This document shows, piece by piece, positions 52,780-62,337 of a DNA stretch of 64,000 nt. Under the pieces are notes generated by a model. The model was not told the origin of the DNA, did not search any database, and saw nothing but the letters and a program-made list of their open reading frames with translations. Source of the DNA: Silvibacterium dinghuense (GTDB lineage: Bacteria; Acidobacteriota; Terriglobia; Terriglobales; Acidobacteriaceae); assembly GCF_004123295.1 (NCBI RefSeq), contig NZ_SDMK01000001.1, positions 496,001 to 560,000 on the forward strand, read 5' to 3'. How positions within the stretch are numbered: the stretch's first letter is position 1; each line of letters begins with the position of its first letter. Position numbers and translations under genes: made by a program.

Positions 52780-54540
52780 ATGGCAGAGCCAGCAACAACA
52801 GAATCTCCTCTTATCCAGCCGCGCGCCACGCCATTAAACCGGCCCCAGCCACGCCGCTTATTCGATCGTCTTCCTGCCATCCTCTCTTCTACCGTTGTTC
52901 TGATCGCAGTGCTGTTGATCGTGGGAAGCTATTCTCGGGTGAGCCAGACCTGGGATGAGCCGGCGCATATCGGCACTGGCATGGAATGGCTCGCGCGTGG
53001 CACCTACACGCTGGACCTCATCGACCCTCCGCTTCCTCGCATCTCGACCGCTCTCGGCCCCTACCTGCTCGGCTCGCGACCCAGCCCCTCCATGGCAGCC
53101 CATCGTGTCCCTGGAGATGTGAATCCGTGGGCAGAGGGAAACAGAATCATCAACGCCAGGCCCAACCCGCAGAGGGTTTTGCTTGCGGCTCGACTCGGCA
53201 TTCTGCCGTATTTCCTTATCGCCGCATTTCTCACCTGGCACATGACAAGACGATGGCTGGGACCCTGGCCCGCGGCGATTGCGACAGCGCTCTTTGCAAC
53301 CTGTCCCCCGGTGCTCGCCCACGCCGGGCTGGCAACGACAGACATGGCGTTCGTCGCGATGTTTCTGCTCGCCCTGGACCGCCTGTGGCGGGCACTCGAA
53401 AAGCCATCCGCACTGCATGCATTTTTCGCGGGAGCGGCTATCGCTCTCGCGTGCCTCTCGAAGCTTTCTGCCATTCCCTACCTTGCGCTTTGCGCCACCG
53501 CGTTTCTGGTCTACTTCTTCCTGAGCACACGGACCATACCACGGATCCGGTACTGGGCCATTGCGAGCGTCTCCCTCCTGTTCACGGTATGGGCCGGCTA
53601 TCACTTCGACATTGGAGCCATCGCCACACGCGACCCGCAGACGCAGGTACATCTGCAACATGTGCTCAGCAGGCTTGGACCGCTGCGTCTTCCGGCATCG
53701 ATCTTAACCAATCACTTCCCCGCGTACGCATTCGTGGAGAGCCTTCGCACCGCTTCGTATATGCGGGCGCATCCTCCGCAGGGCTACCTTTTTGGACACC
53801 TTTATAACGGCGGCCTCTGGTACTTCTTTCTGGTAATTCTGCTGGTAAAGACCCCGCTTCCCTTCCTTCTGCTGGGAATCCCCGGGATCGTGCTGGGCAT
53901 TCGCCAACTCTGGAAGGCGCACGATGGTTATGCGCTGGTTCCATTGGCAGGCATTGTTTTCCCTGTCCTGGTCGCAACGCTCTCTCATGTGAATCTCGGC
54001 GTTCGCCATGTGCTGGTGGTCTATCCGTTTCTGGCCATGCTGGCAGCTTTGTCACTTCTCAAGCTCCAGAGCATCCTAAAAAGGCGTTGGGCCGCGTACT
54101 CCATCGCAGCCCTGCTTCTCGGCTGGCAACTGGCCAGCTGTTTGTATATCTCACCCGATTTTCTGACCTATCTCAATGAACCGGCATCGCCGTACACCGG
54201 CTATCTCTGCACGGACAGCGATCTGGATTGGGGGCAGGATATCGGCCGCCTGAGTGTCAGGCTGAAGCAGCTCAATGTTCAGCACGTCTGGATCGCGTAT
54301 AGCGGATCGGCTGACCTCAACAGGGAGGGGCTTCCGGCCTGGGATAACCTTCAGAAGCTGGAGGAGGCGCATCCTGGGCAGCATGTCACCGGATGGGTCG
54401 CCGTGAGTGAAACCTGGGCCCGCTGGTATCCCGAACAGTATGGATGGCTCACTCCTCAATACCGCGTAGGGACCGCTGGACGCACCATCCGGATCTATTA
54501 CATCCCTCCGAGCAACGCAGAGACCCCGCATGCACAGTAA
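52780..54540 (+). CDS. GT39-type membrane glycosyltransferase (paralog of the 44859-46520 gene)
   Basis: The 586-residue protein has about 11 membrane helices, the periplasmic acidic motif SQTWDEPAHIGTGMEWL near the N-terminus and the C-terminal motif TDSDLDWGQDIGRL. Both are shared with the GT39 gene 6 kb upstream, so the two look like products of duplication. The ATG is preceded by AAGGA about 13 bases away. A polyprenyl-phosphate sugar donor is expected. It follows the long structured intergenic region and converges on a GT4 gene. Confidence 0.86.
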   Translation: MAEPATTESPLIQPRATPLNRPQPRRLFDRLPAILSSTVVLIAVLLIVGSYSRVSQTWDEPAHIGTGMEWLARGTYTLDLIDPPLPRISTALGPYLLGSRPSPSMAAHRVPGDVNPWAEGNRIINARPNPQRVLLAARLGILPYFLIAAFLTWHMTRRWLGPWPAAIATALFATCPPVLAHAGLATTDMAFVAMFLLALDRLWRALEKPSALHAFFAGAAIALACLSKLSAIPYLALCATAFLVYFFLSTRTIPRIRYWAIASVSLLFTVWAGYHFDIGAIATRDPQTQVHLQHVLSRLGPLRLPASILTNHFPAYAFVESLRTASYMRAHPPQGYLFGHLYNGGLWYFFLVILLVKTPLPFLLLGIPGIVLGIRQLWKAHDGYALVPLAGIVFPVLVATLSHVNLGVRHVLVVYPFLAMLAALSLLKLQSILKRRWAAYSIAALLLGWQLASCLYISPDFLTYLNEPASPYTGYLCTDSDLDWGQDIGRLSVRLKQLNVQHVWIAYSGSADLNREGLPAWDNLQKLEEAHPGQHVTGWVAVSETWARWYPEQYGWLTPQYRVGTAGRTIRIYYIPPSNAETPHAQ

Positions 54541-54544
54541 CGTG

Positions 54545-54575
54545 AGCGTGATCGCCACTGCAAGGTGATCACGCT
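54545..54575. terminator. Hairpin between convergent genes
   Basis: A 9-bp stem (54545-54553 with 54567-54575, arms agcgtgatc and gatcacgct) lies right after the GT39 stop and touches the stop codon of the convergent GT4 gene. It may end both transcripts, but there is no T run. Confidence 0.5.
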
Positions 54576-55875
54576 ATCCGACAGTCACCGTGTCATTCTG
54601 CAGAACCGAGGACAGCGTCCATTCCATGCGCCGCTCCAGCCAGATTTCCTGCGTGTTCGCCTGGGCAAATACGATCGCGGCTTCGACCATCTGCGCGACT
54701 TCTTCCCGGTTCGATGCAAGATGAATCAGCATCCTGGCCATTGCATCGGTGTCTGGCCACGGAACTACGCGTCCGCCGCCGCTCTCGAGAAGTTCGCGAT
54801 AGTAGTACGTGTCGAAGGCGAGATAAGGAATCCCGGCAGCCATCGCATCCAGCGCGCTTCTCGGCGTATCTTCGCGAAGCGGCGCAGCGAGCAGGAGATG
54901 GAAAGGATACAGAACGCGAAAGAACTCCTGGCCAAACTGCATCGCTCCATGAAAGGCAACAAATCCCTCCGCGTGGAGCTCACGGGCAAGAGCCTGCAGC
55001 TCATCAGCCTGCGGGCCTCCACCGATGATATCCAGCGTAATGTTCGCGCCTGCATTCCGCGCTGCGGCCACCGCCCGCAGACAGCGGTCGATCCCCTTGT
55101 AAGCGATGAGCCGTCCAAAATAAATCAGCTTTAACGGCCGCGCAGGATCGCGAAGCTCCTCCAGTTTCCGCTCTACGCTCTCCCGATCGATGATGTTTCT
55201 TTCGCTGTGAGAGGCATCGAGAATAGCCTTGACATTCGGCCTTCCCGCACCGAAATCCGCAACCATCTTCTTGCCCTTAAGCAGAACCAGAGAGCAATAC
55301 CGCGCTGCGATCCAGACCTGCAGGGAGCGCGCCACGTCATAGACATACTTGCAGAGCAGATAGCTCCGCAGCGACCAGTCTCCGGTGCGATAGCTCATCC
55401 AGGCCGAATTGCGGTAATCGATATCGACGACAAATACCGTTCGGCGCTTAGCCATCACGCCAAGCACAATCGACACAAACTCGAAAGGAAGCCACACATC
55501 CCAGGAGAGACCGCTATGGATGCAGATGCTCTGCTTGACCAGTCCGGAGAGGGTTTTCATCACCGGCCTTAGAAGACGCAGCTTTCCGGCAGTCGAGAGA
55601 GCAGCCTCATCCGCGAACAGCATACAAAAAGCGACCTGCTCGGCCCGCTCGTCGATGACCGCAAAGCCTTGCTTCCCTGCTTCGTAGGCTGCCCGGGACA
55701 TTCCCGGTGATGCAACAACCAACTGCCGTGCGCCCGCTCCAATGCGCGTGCGCATCATCCGGAGGTGCTCAGCGAATGCGCTCTCCACCGCCACCGTCCC
55801 CTCATCGATGCGGAAATGCCGCACCGGCAGCACCATGGTGTAGTTGGCAGTATCGTTACCGCTCTCGCCTGTCAT
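54574..55875 (-). CDS. GT4-type glycosyltransferase
   Basis: The 433-residue protein has a GT-B layout. The C-terminal half carries the nucleotide-sugar-binding part: PLKLIYFGRLIAYKGIDRCL, LDIIGGGPQADELQ, and an EDTPRSALDAMAAGIPYLAF segment standing where GT4 enzymes have EGxPxxxxEAMA. The N-terminal half is divergent. No signal peptide is evident. It should add a sugar to the EPS repeat unit on the cytosolic side. The ATG at 55875 is the first in-frame start. Confidence 0.8.
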   Translation of the reverse strand: MTGESGNDTANYTMVLPVRHFRIDEGTVAVESAFAEHLRMMRTRIGAGARQLVVASPGMSRAAYEAGKQGFAVIDERAEQVAFCMLFADEAALSTAGKLRLLRPVMKTLSGLVKQSICIHSGLSWDVWLPFEFVSIVLGVMAKRRTVFVVDIDYRNSAWMSYRTGDWSLRSYLLCKYVYDVARSLQVWIAARYCSLVLLKGKKMVADFGAGRPNVKAILDASHSERNIIDRESVERKLEELRDPARPLKLIYFGRLIAYKGIDRCLRAVAAARNAGANITLDIIGGGPQADELQALARELHAEGFVAFHGAMQFGQEFFRVLYPFHLLLAAPLREDTPRSALDAMAAGIPYLAFDTYYYRELLESGGGRVVPWPDTDAMARMLIHLASNREEVAQMVEAAIVFAQANTQEIWLERRMEWTLSSVLQNDTVTVG

Positions 55876-56109
55876 TCAGAACCCAGCCTGTCCAGCCTCA
55901 CTCTAGTTACCATCTGCATGGAATTTGAGTACGTCATCCCCCGATCCGGGGATTGCGCACGACGCCATCGGCATTGCATCTTCATTCGAGTTCCGTGTGT
56001 GCGCTTCGCATGCGTCGCCGCGGTGAAGTGGGGCTGGCCGAAAGGTATAATCCTCTCGTCTTCTCCGCTTCTACTCTGCTGTCCCAGACCACAGGTGTCA
56101 AGAAAAACC

Positions 56110-56979
56110 ATGGCAATCGCCTACTTGATCGTCGCCCACAAGAGCCCCGATCAGATTCTTCGCCTCATTCGTGCGCTGCACGAGCCAGACGCTTTTTTTA
56201 TTATTCACATCGACAAGCGCGCAGCGGAGGAAGTCTATGCACCTTTGCGCGAGTATGCGGCTTCTCATCCCGAGGTGCTTCTGACGCCGCGATACCGCTG
56301 CTATTGGGGGGGATTCGGCATCGCCAGGGCCATGATCGCGTGCGTAAACGCAGCCGTGCGGGCGCAACGCCCGTTCGATTATGCCTTTCTGCTTTCCGGC
56401 CAGGACTACCCGATCAAAAACACACAGCAGATCGCCTCTTTCCTTGCGCAGAACAAGGGCAAGGAGTTCATGGAGTCCTTTTCGCTGGCGAAGCCCAACC
56501 GCTGGACCGACCACGGCGGCTATTTTCAGGCGATGGCCCGCGTTTCTTATTGGACTTTCTTTCTCCGGAGCCGGGTCTTTCATCTCCGCGTGGCCCGTAA
56601 ATTCCCTTTCGGGTGGGAGCCGTTCGGTGGATCGCAATGGTGGTGCCTGTCCCGCGAAGCACTTTCTCACATCGAATCATTTCTGCGTGAGAATCCCTCG
56701 TACCTTCGATACTTTCAGCACGTCTTCATTCCCGACGAGTCGATCTTCCAAAGCATTCTTTCCAACTCGGAATTCCGCGGCAGGATTGTGAATGACGACC
56801 TGCGCTACATCGACTGGGAAAACCCCAATCCACTTTATCCAAGAACCATGGAATCCGATGATTTCGAGAAGCTCGAGGCTTCGCCCAAGCTCTTCGCGCG
56901 GAAGTTTCTGCCCGATCGCAGCAAAGAGTGCCTGGATCGCATCGATGCGCAGCTTCTCGGCATCGGGCGCCAAATTTAA
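56110..56979 (+). CDS. GT14 (core-2/I-branching type) glycosyltransferase
   Basis: The 289-residue protein starts MAIAYLIVAHKSPDQI and continues with FIIHIDKRAA, YRCYWGGFGIARAMI and LLSGQDYPIK, the hallmark motifs of the Branch family (beta-1,6-GlcNAc- or xylosyltransferase-like). Bacterial members are common in EPS loci. I choose the ATG at 56110, since the family N-terminus begins there; the frame remains open upstream without resemblance. The next GT4 gene begins 29 bp after the stop, so the two are probably cotranscribed. Confidence 0.87.
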   Translation: MAIAYLIVAHKSPDQILRLIRALHEPDAFFIIHIDKRAAEEVYAPLREYAASHPEVLLTPRYRCYWGGFGIARAMIACVNAAVRAQRPFDYAFLLSGQDYPIKNTQQIASFLAQNKGKEFMESFSLAKPNRWTDHGGYFQAMARVSYWTFFLRSRVFHLRVARKFPFGWEPFGGSQWWCLSREALSHIESFLRENPSYLRYFQHVFIPDESIFQSILSNSEFRGRIVNDDLRYIDWENPNPLYPRTMESDDFEKLEASPKLFARKFLPDRSKECLDRIDAQLLGIGRQI

Positions 56980-57008
56980 TCGTCATATTTTTTAGAATTG
57001 AGAGAAGC

Positions 57009-58238
57009 ATGTCCACGCATCCGGGAAAGATTCGTATGGCCTACCTGCTCAGCCAATATCCGGCTGTCTCCCATACGTTCTTTCTGAAAGAAATTCTTGG
57101 CCTGCGCCAGCTGGGCTTCGAGATCGAAACCGCGTCGATCAATGCACCCGACCGTCCTCTCTCTCAACTACCACCGCTGGAAGCGGAAGAGGCCGCGAGA
57201 ACCTATTACGTGAAGCAGTTCCGCGTGCAGGAGCTTTTTTTTGTACTGTTCACGGTTACACTTCTTCACCCCGCGATAGCCATTCGCGGCATACGGGGAG
57301 CGATGCGGTTAGGCGGATGGGATTTCTACCAAAAAGCTTATGCGCTGCTCTACCTCGTCGAGGCATTTCTCCTCGGGAGCTGGATGCGGAAGCGCGGCCT
57401 CCATCACCTTCACGTCCACTTTGGAGGTCCGGTTTCCACGGTTGCGATGCTGACGGCAGAGGCATGGGGATTCGATTACTCCATGACCATCCACGGCCCC
57501 GAAGAGTTTTACGATGTGAGCTCGTTTTATCTTCCGCGCAAGATCGAGCGCGCAAAGTTCGTCTTCTGCATCAGCGACTTCTGCCGCAGCCAGCTGATGA
57601 AGTACAGCGAGCCTGCGCACTGGGACAAAATGCATGTCGTCCGACTGGGCGTCGACACCGAAGAGTTCAAGCCCGTCACGCATGAACCGAACCTCCCGCT
57701 GCAGATTATCTGTGTCGGCCGCCTGGTACCGGCGAAGGGGCAGCATATTCTTCTGCGGGCTTTCGACGTACTGCGCGCCAAAGGACATGCCGTGCATCTC
57801 ACCCTGATCGGAGACGGCCCCGATCGCCGCAGCCTCGAACACGAAGCAGCCGAGCGCCAACTGTCTGCCCATGTCACCTTCTGCGGAGCTCTGAATCACA
57901 ATGAGACTCGCGAGCGCATCTCGCAGACCGACATCTTTGCCATGGCCAGCTTTGCGGAAGGCATCCCTGTAGCGCTGATGGAAGCCATGGCGATGAGCAT
58001 TCCCTGCGTGAGCACGGGAGTGGCCGGCATCCCTGAGCTCATTCAGGATCGTGCGAATGGGCTGCTGGTTTCACCATCCTCGGTAGAGTCCTTAGCAGAG
58101 GCATTGGAGTCTCTCGTTGTCGATCCGGACTTGCGAGCGAATCTCGGCGCCGCTGGACGAGCTCGTGTCATTGAGCACTACAATCTGACACAGAACGCGA
58201 AGAAGCTGGCATCCACTTTCGAGAACTGCCTCTCCTGA
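57009..58238 (+). CDS. GT4-type glycosyltransferase
   Basis: The 409-residue GT-B protein opens with MAYLLSQYPAVSHTFFLKEI (colanic-acid WcaL/AmsK-like N-terminus) after a short lead. Its C-terminal half holds IICVGRLVPAKGQHILL, LIGDGPDRRSLE and FAEGIPVALMEAMAMSIPCV, the donor-binding region. A purine-rich ribosome site (gagagaag) precedes the ATG at 57009. It is cotranscribed with the GT14 gene and converges on an acyltransferase gene 15 bp away. Confidence 0.88.
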   Translation: MSTHPGKIRMAYLLSQYPAVSHTFFLKEILGLRQLGFEIETASINAPDRPLSQLPPLEAEEAARTYYVKQFRVQELFFVLFTVTLLHPAIAIRGIRGAMRLGGWDFYQKAYALLYLVEAFLLGSWMRKRGLHHLHVHFGGPVSTVAMLTAEAWGFDYSMTIHGPEEFYDVSSFYLPRKIERAKFVFCISDFCRSQLMKYSEPAHWDKMHVVRLGVDTEEFKPVTHEPNLPLQIICVGRLVPAKGQHILLRAFDVLRAKGHAVHLTLIGDGPDRRSLEHEAAERQLSAHVTFCGALNHNETRERISQTDIFAMASFAEGIPVALMEAMAMSIPCVSTGVAGIPELIQDRANGLLVSPSSVESLAEALESLVVDPDLRANLGAAGRARVIEHYNLTQNAKKLASTFENCLS

Positions 58239-58253
58239 AACCCGCCTTCGCTC

Positions 58254-59396
58254 TTACTTCAAGGCCGGCGAGATAATTTCCTGGGGCCGCTTGTTGCGCA
58301 GCCAGCGGTCCTGCAGACGCCTGCCCAGCGCGATGCACGGATGCTCCACCCATCGATACAGTACCTCGGCTACGATGAGCGAAAGTGCTGCTGTCGCGAG
58401 GAACAAAAGCCTCGTGCGCAGCGGGCTGATTGGCGGCAAGAGCCTCTGCATGATCGAGAGACAGATCAGATGCACGAGATAGATCCCGTAGGATCGCTGG
58501 CCGATGTAGCGCACCCATCTCGACCCAAGCAAGCGATGGAATAACGAGCGTCCCATGACGCACCACGCCAGCAGCAACGCCGTCGAAACCGTATAACCGA
58601 TCAGCAGGTAGCCAAAAAGTATCCGGGAACGATCGGGATAGAAGCCCAGGAGCATGTGGAACAGTAGAAAGGCCGCGGGAACCAGGAAAAATCCGATGCC
58701 GCCGATAAAGCGTCGGAGCGCCCCATACACTCTTGCACTATCGAGACATGCACCGAGCGTACAGCCGAGCATGATGATGGCATAAGGCACAAACATGCCG
58801 AGATGCCCGTGAGCGCCGACGAAGAGAGGGACCGCAGCCAGCAGAGCCATCGATGGCAACCGCCATTTTCGCTTCGCGCCAAGCACCAGAAAGCCCAGCG
58901 CAGGCCATATGAGGTAAAACTTCTCTTCCACGCCCAGCGACCAGCTCTGGTTGAACGGGGCCAGCGGCGCGAAATCATTGAAGCCAGTCAGGTAGTACGG
59001 AAGAGCCGCTCGAAATGCATTCGCCTGCCGCGCCAGCATCGGCAGCCGCAGCATGACTCCATACATGGCGAGCACGGTGAAATACAGCGGCAGAATGCGA
59101 AAGCTCCGGCGCAGATAAAAAGCCTTCAGCGATACCGTGCCCGATCGATCCTCTTCACGCAGCAACAACGTATGAATGAGAAATCCGCTGAGCACGAAGA
59201 AGATCAGCACGCCGGTATATCCACTGAGATACCACCACATGCGCTGATCGACGTGCCAGGTAATCACCAACAGGATACTGACGGCGCGCAGGCCATCGAG
59301 CGTGGGGAAGTATCGCTCGCGTTGAAAGGCGACGGAATCGATCGTCTCCGCGAAAGCCGCTCTCTTCCCTTCCACACTCACACGCTCTGGGTTCAT
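58254..59396 (-). CDS. Acyltransferase family 3 (OafA-like) membrane protein
   Basis: The 380-residue protein has about ten membrane helices and the family motifs FPTLDGLRAVSILLVITWH (catalytic His) and VFFVLSGFLIHTLL-like, plus SWSLGVEEKFYLIWP. Such enzymes O-acetylate cell-surface polysaccharides from the periplasmic face. It fits modification of the EPS made by this locus. The N-terminal cytosolic part is about 30 residues. The gene is on the minus strand with no close partner on the same strand except the GT39-like gene 92 bp upstream. Confidence 0.87.
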   Translation of the reverse strand: MNPERVSVEGKRAAFAETIDSVAFQRERYFPTLDGLRAVSILLVITWHVDQRMWWYLSGYTGVLIFFVLSGFLIHTLLLREEDRSGTVSLKAFYLRRSFRILPLYFTVLAMYGVMLRLPMLARQANAFRAALPYYLTGFNDFAPLAPFNQSWSLGVEEKFYLIWPALGFLVLGAKRKWRLPSMALLAAVPLFVGAHGHLGMFVPYAIIMLGCTLGACLDSARVYGALRRFIGGIGFFLVPAAFLLFHMLLGFYPDRSRILFGYLLIGYTVSTALLLAWCVMGRSLFHRLLGSRWVRYIGQRSYGIYLVHLICLSIMQRLLPPISPLRTRLLFLATAALSLIVAEVLYRWVEHPCIALGRRLQDRWLRNKRPQEIISPALK

Positions 59397-59488
59397 CCAT
59401 CCCCTTCCCGGGACACAGCCCGGTCTTCTCGGCAGCTACGTCCTATCTATATTCTCCCAACGACTGCCTCTTTGCCCTCGCCAGTCAA

Positions 59489-60817
59489 TTACATGGAAGT
59501 TGCGCTCGAAGGATGCTCTTCGCTGCTCGCCAGCAAACGGCCTTGCATGATCTTCGCCACGCTGCCGACGGCGAAGACGCCGAGCAAAGGATCGCACGGA
59601 AAACGAAACCGGGGCTTTGCAATCGTCGCTGCCGAGCTCAAAATCACCAGCCCTAGAGCGGCGGCGGTAAGCCACGCAAGCGGATGCCTGCCATACAAGA
59701 TCAATCCGAACGCACCCAGAATCATGACCGGCAGCAAGGCGTAACCCACCAGCCGGGCCAGCCTGCTCGAATGCAGCCCTTCGCTCTTGGGCTTCCCGAT
59801 GGAGTCAAATACCGCCAGAGCGCGCAGGACAACCAGTTCGGCGTAGCGGCTGCGATGAACATGGATCCAATCCGCGGCCTGCTTCCGATCCGCATGATCG
59901 AGATAGACTTCGCCTTTCGCCCAGTCCTGCGGCAGCTCCACCCAGTTGCCGGAGCGCGGCGTGGCCCGATCATTTGCCCCCAGTTCCAGGTTGTAGCCCC
60001 CGTTGGTTGCCAGGGTGAAATCTCCAAGCATCCGTTGATTGCGCATCATCCAGGCCAGCGCGGGGGCAAGCCCGATAGCCAGTACGATGATGGCCATCCT
60101 CATGCGCTTTTTCAGAACAAGGATGACCGCGGCGAGAAAGGCGGCAGGAGCGAAGGTCGTGGTCGCGGCACCGGCAATGCCAAGAGCGACTCCAGCAGCG
60201 ACAGCCCGGCTGATCCTGTTCTGCTCGATGCACTGCCAGCTATACCAGACACCAAGCGTCAACGCGGTCGTGGTCAGCACCGTGGGATATAACGTGATGC
60301 TGGCATAGGCGAGAGCCGGATGAAAGGCCGCGAGTGCTGCTGCAAGGTTCGCTGCGAGAGGGCTCAATCCCAACGCAAGGCCCAGGCGCGCGCAGACAAA
60401 GGGAAGAACTGCCAGCAACAATGCCTCCACGATTTCTACGAAGACGGCAGGATTGCTCCTCAGGACCACAGGAAGATGCTGCGTGAGGATAGGTGGAGTA
60501 TGAGCGAGCACGCCGTAAACCAGCGCGACAAGCACGGGCTGCCCTGGAGCGCGATAGGCCGTGAAATATGTTTTGTCCACCACAACAGGCTTGCCGTCGT
60601 GCATCGTCACGGCATAGAGGCCGTCCTTAAAACCCATTCCCTGCGAAAGGTGCAGACCAATGGTGTGATAATCCTCTTCGTCGAAAAAACGCTCGTGGTG
60701 AAGCGTTCCGGCGATCAGCGCCAGGCGCAGCAACGTCCCCAGAATGGCCAGGATCAATGGCCAGCGGTGATTTCGAGCCCAGGCAAGGCAGGATGCAGTC
60801 GACAATTTCACAGGCAC
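59489..60817 (-). CDS. GT39/PMT-like membrane glycosyltransferase
   Basis: The 442-residue protein has about 8-10 helices with the acidic loop motif ERFFDEEDYHTIGLHLSQ after the first helix, as in ArnT/PMT-type enzymes using polyprenyl-phosphate sugars. A short soluble segment follows the helices. The start used is GTG at 60817, with gaaagag upstream. It differs from the two paralogous GT39 proteins elsewhere in this window, which share the DSDxDWGQD motif absent here. Substrate unknown. Confidence 0.8.
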   Translation of the reverse strand: MPVKLSTASCLAWARNHRWPLILAILGTLLRLALIAGTLHHERFFDEEDYHTIGLHLSQGMGFKDGLYAVTMHDGKPVVVDKTYFTAYRAPGQPVLVALVYGVLAHTPPILTQHLPVVLRSNPAVFVEIVEALLLAVLPFVCARLGLALGLSPLAANLAAALAAFHPALAYASITLYPTVLTTTALTLGVWYSWQCIEQNRISRAVAAGVALGIAGAATTTFAPAAFLAAVILVLKKRMRMAIIVLAIGLAPALAWMMRNQRMLGDFTLATNGGYNLELGANDRATPRSGNWVELPQDWAKGEVYLDHADRKQAADWIHVHRSRYAELVVLRALAVFDSIGKPKSEGLHSSRLARLVGYALLPVMILGAFGLILYGRHPLAWLTAAALGLVILSSAATIAKPRFRFPCDPLLGVFAVGSVAKIMQGRLLASSEEHPSSATSM

Positions 60818-60953
60818 GCTCTTTCACAATGCGAATCGACAACGTGACAGCACTTCATTCCATCAGGCTGTCGCTCTTGCCGGTCAGTCCGTGCTTCAAA
60901 CGGTCAATATTTTCGGGGGCTATAACAATTATGGCGGAAGCATGCGGGCTTCG

Positions 60954-62195
60954 CTACCGCGGAGTCGCCACAGCCCGCTGGTAAATCTCCAGGATGCGGT
61001 CGATCTTCTTCTGCCAATCAAAGTGCTGCTCGACACGCTGCCTGCCCTTTGCACCAAGCTGGTCGCGCAGCTCAGGCTGTGCAATCAGCTGGCGCATGGC
61101 CTCGGCAAATCCTTGAACGACAGCCTCCCGGCTGGAAGGATCGACGAGAAAGCCACAGGAGCGATCAAGATAATCGGCCGGACCTCCCCATCTTGTCGCG
61201 ATCACCGGAACCCCGCTGGCCATGGCCTCGAGCACCACTGCGCCCCCGCACTCATAGATGCTCGGCAACACCAGCGCCAGGGAAGAGTGGAGAAAGGGCG
61301 CACATTCGGACTGCGGAAGCCAACCGGTAAAGGTCACGCGATCCATGATGCCGAGTTTTTCCGCAAAGTGCTGCCACGCGGTACGCATGGCGCCATCCCC
61401 GATGACGATCAGCTCGCCTTCCGGCACGCGGCTGAGCGCTTCGATGGCCATGTCCAGCCCCTTCCAATCGACAAGGCGGCCGATAAACGCGAAGCGGGCT
61501 TTGCGCGGCTCCTCCACCTGTGCGCCACGGCCTTCGTTGGCCGACCAGGTTTGCAGATGAACACCATTCTCCTGCAGCGTGATGACCTGTCCGCGCACCC
61601 CGGCGGGCAGAGCAAGGCGGGTGCGCTCATTCGCCACCAGAAGAAGCTCAGCCCTGGTCTTACCCGGGAGCCATGCATGGACGAAGTTCGACAGATGGCG
61701 GCCCAGATCGATTGCAACTCGCGTGAACGCCGATTCCTCGTGCCGGAATGCGGCCGGGTAATCCATGCCTCCGTTCATCGGACCGATCACGACGCGCGCG
61801 CCGAGACCATACATCAGCGAGGGAAAGCGCGGCGAGACCGGTATCGGCTGATGCACCACGTCGATGGACTCATTGGCAACGAGATCACGCACGATACGGC
61901 GCGCCAGGTACTGCGTAGTCAGCTGGCTCAGCAGCCCGATGCTTGCCTCAGAAATACGCCGCGGAAGAAAGCGGCTGAGACGAAACAGCAGCTTGTGAAA
62001 CCATGCATCCTCAACGAAGCGGATGCGGTCGTGATCCTGCGGAAAGACCGACAGCAGCTCCGGCCGGGTGCGCGCATGCACCACCAACCACGTATCGATA
62101 TTGCGGGCACGAAGACCCGCGAAAAAGTGGAGCGGCAGGACCGCTTCTCCTCCGAATTGATACGAAGCGTGCTCGGCGACAATACAGACGCGCAT
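60954..62195 (-). CDS. GT4-type glycosyltransferase
   Basis: The 413-residue GT-B protein starts MRVCIVAEHASYQFGGEA. Its second half has FAFIGRLVDWKGLDMAIEAL, LIVIGDGAMRTAW, and PSIYECGGAVVLEAMASGVP, the EX7E-type donor site of GT4. It is expected to act in the cytosol on the lipid-linked EPS unit. It is followed on the same strand by the GT39-like gene and preceded by the polymerase gene at 62338. Confidence 0.9.
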   Translation of the reverse strand: MRVCIVAEHASYQFGGEAVLPLHFFAGLRARNIDTWLVVHARTRPELLSVFPQDHDRIRFVEDAWFHKLLFRLSRFLPRRISEASIGLLSQLTTQYLARRIVRDLVANESIDVVHQPIPVSPRFPSLMYGLGARVVIGPMNGGMDYPAAFRHEESAFTRVAIDLGRHLSNFVHAWLPGKTRAELLLVANERTRLALPAGVRGQVITLQENGVHLQTWSANEGRGAQVEEPRKARFAFIGRLVDWKGLDMAIEALSRVPEGELIVIGDGAMRTAWQHFAEKLGIMDRVTFTGWLPQSECAPFLHSSLALVLPSIYECGGAVVLEAMASGVPVIATRWGGPADYLDRSCGFLVDPSSREAVVQGFAEAMRQLIAQPELRDQLGAKGRQRVEQHFDWQKKIDRILEIYQRAVATPR

Positions 62196-62337
62196 GATTT
62201 CCCGGACGGCTCCAGACTCTCAGTACAGAAATTTGCTTCCGGGGGAGTGAAGAAATGGATGTTCCCGAGTCCTGCTTCGTGCTCATCCGGTGTTCAGGAT
62301 AACCCGAACAGCAGCCAATCTCCTTACACGCGAAGAC

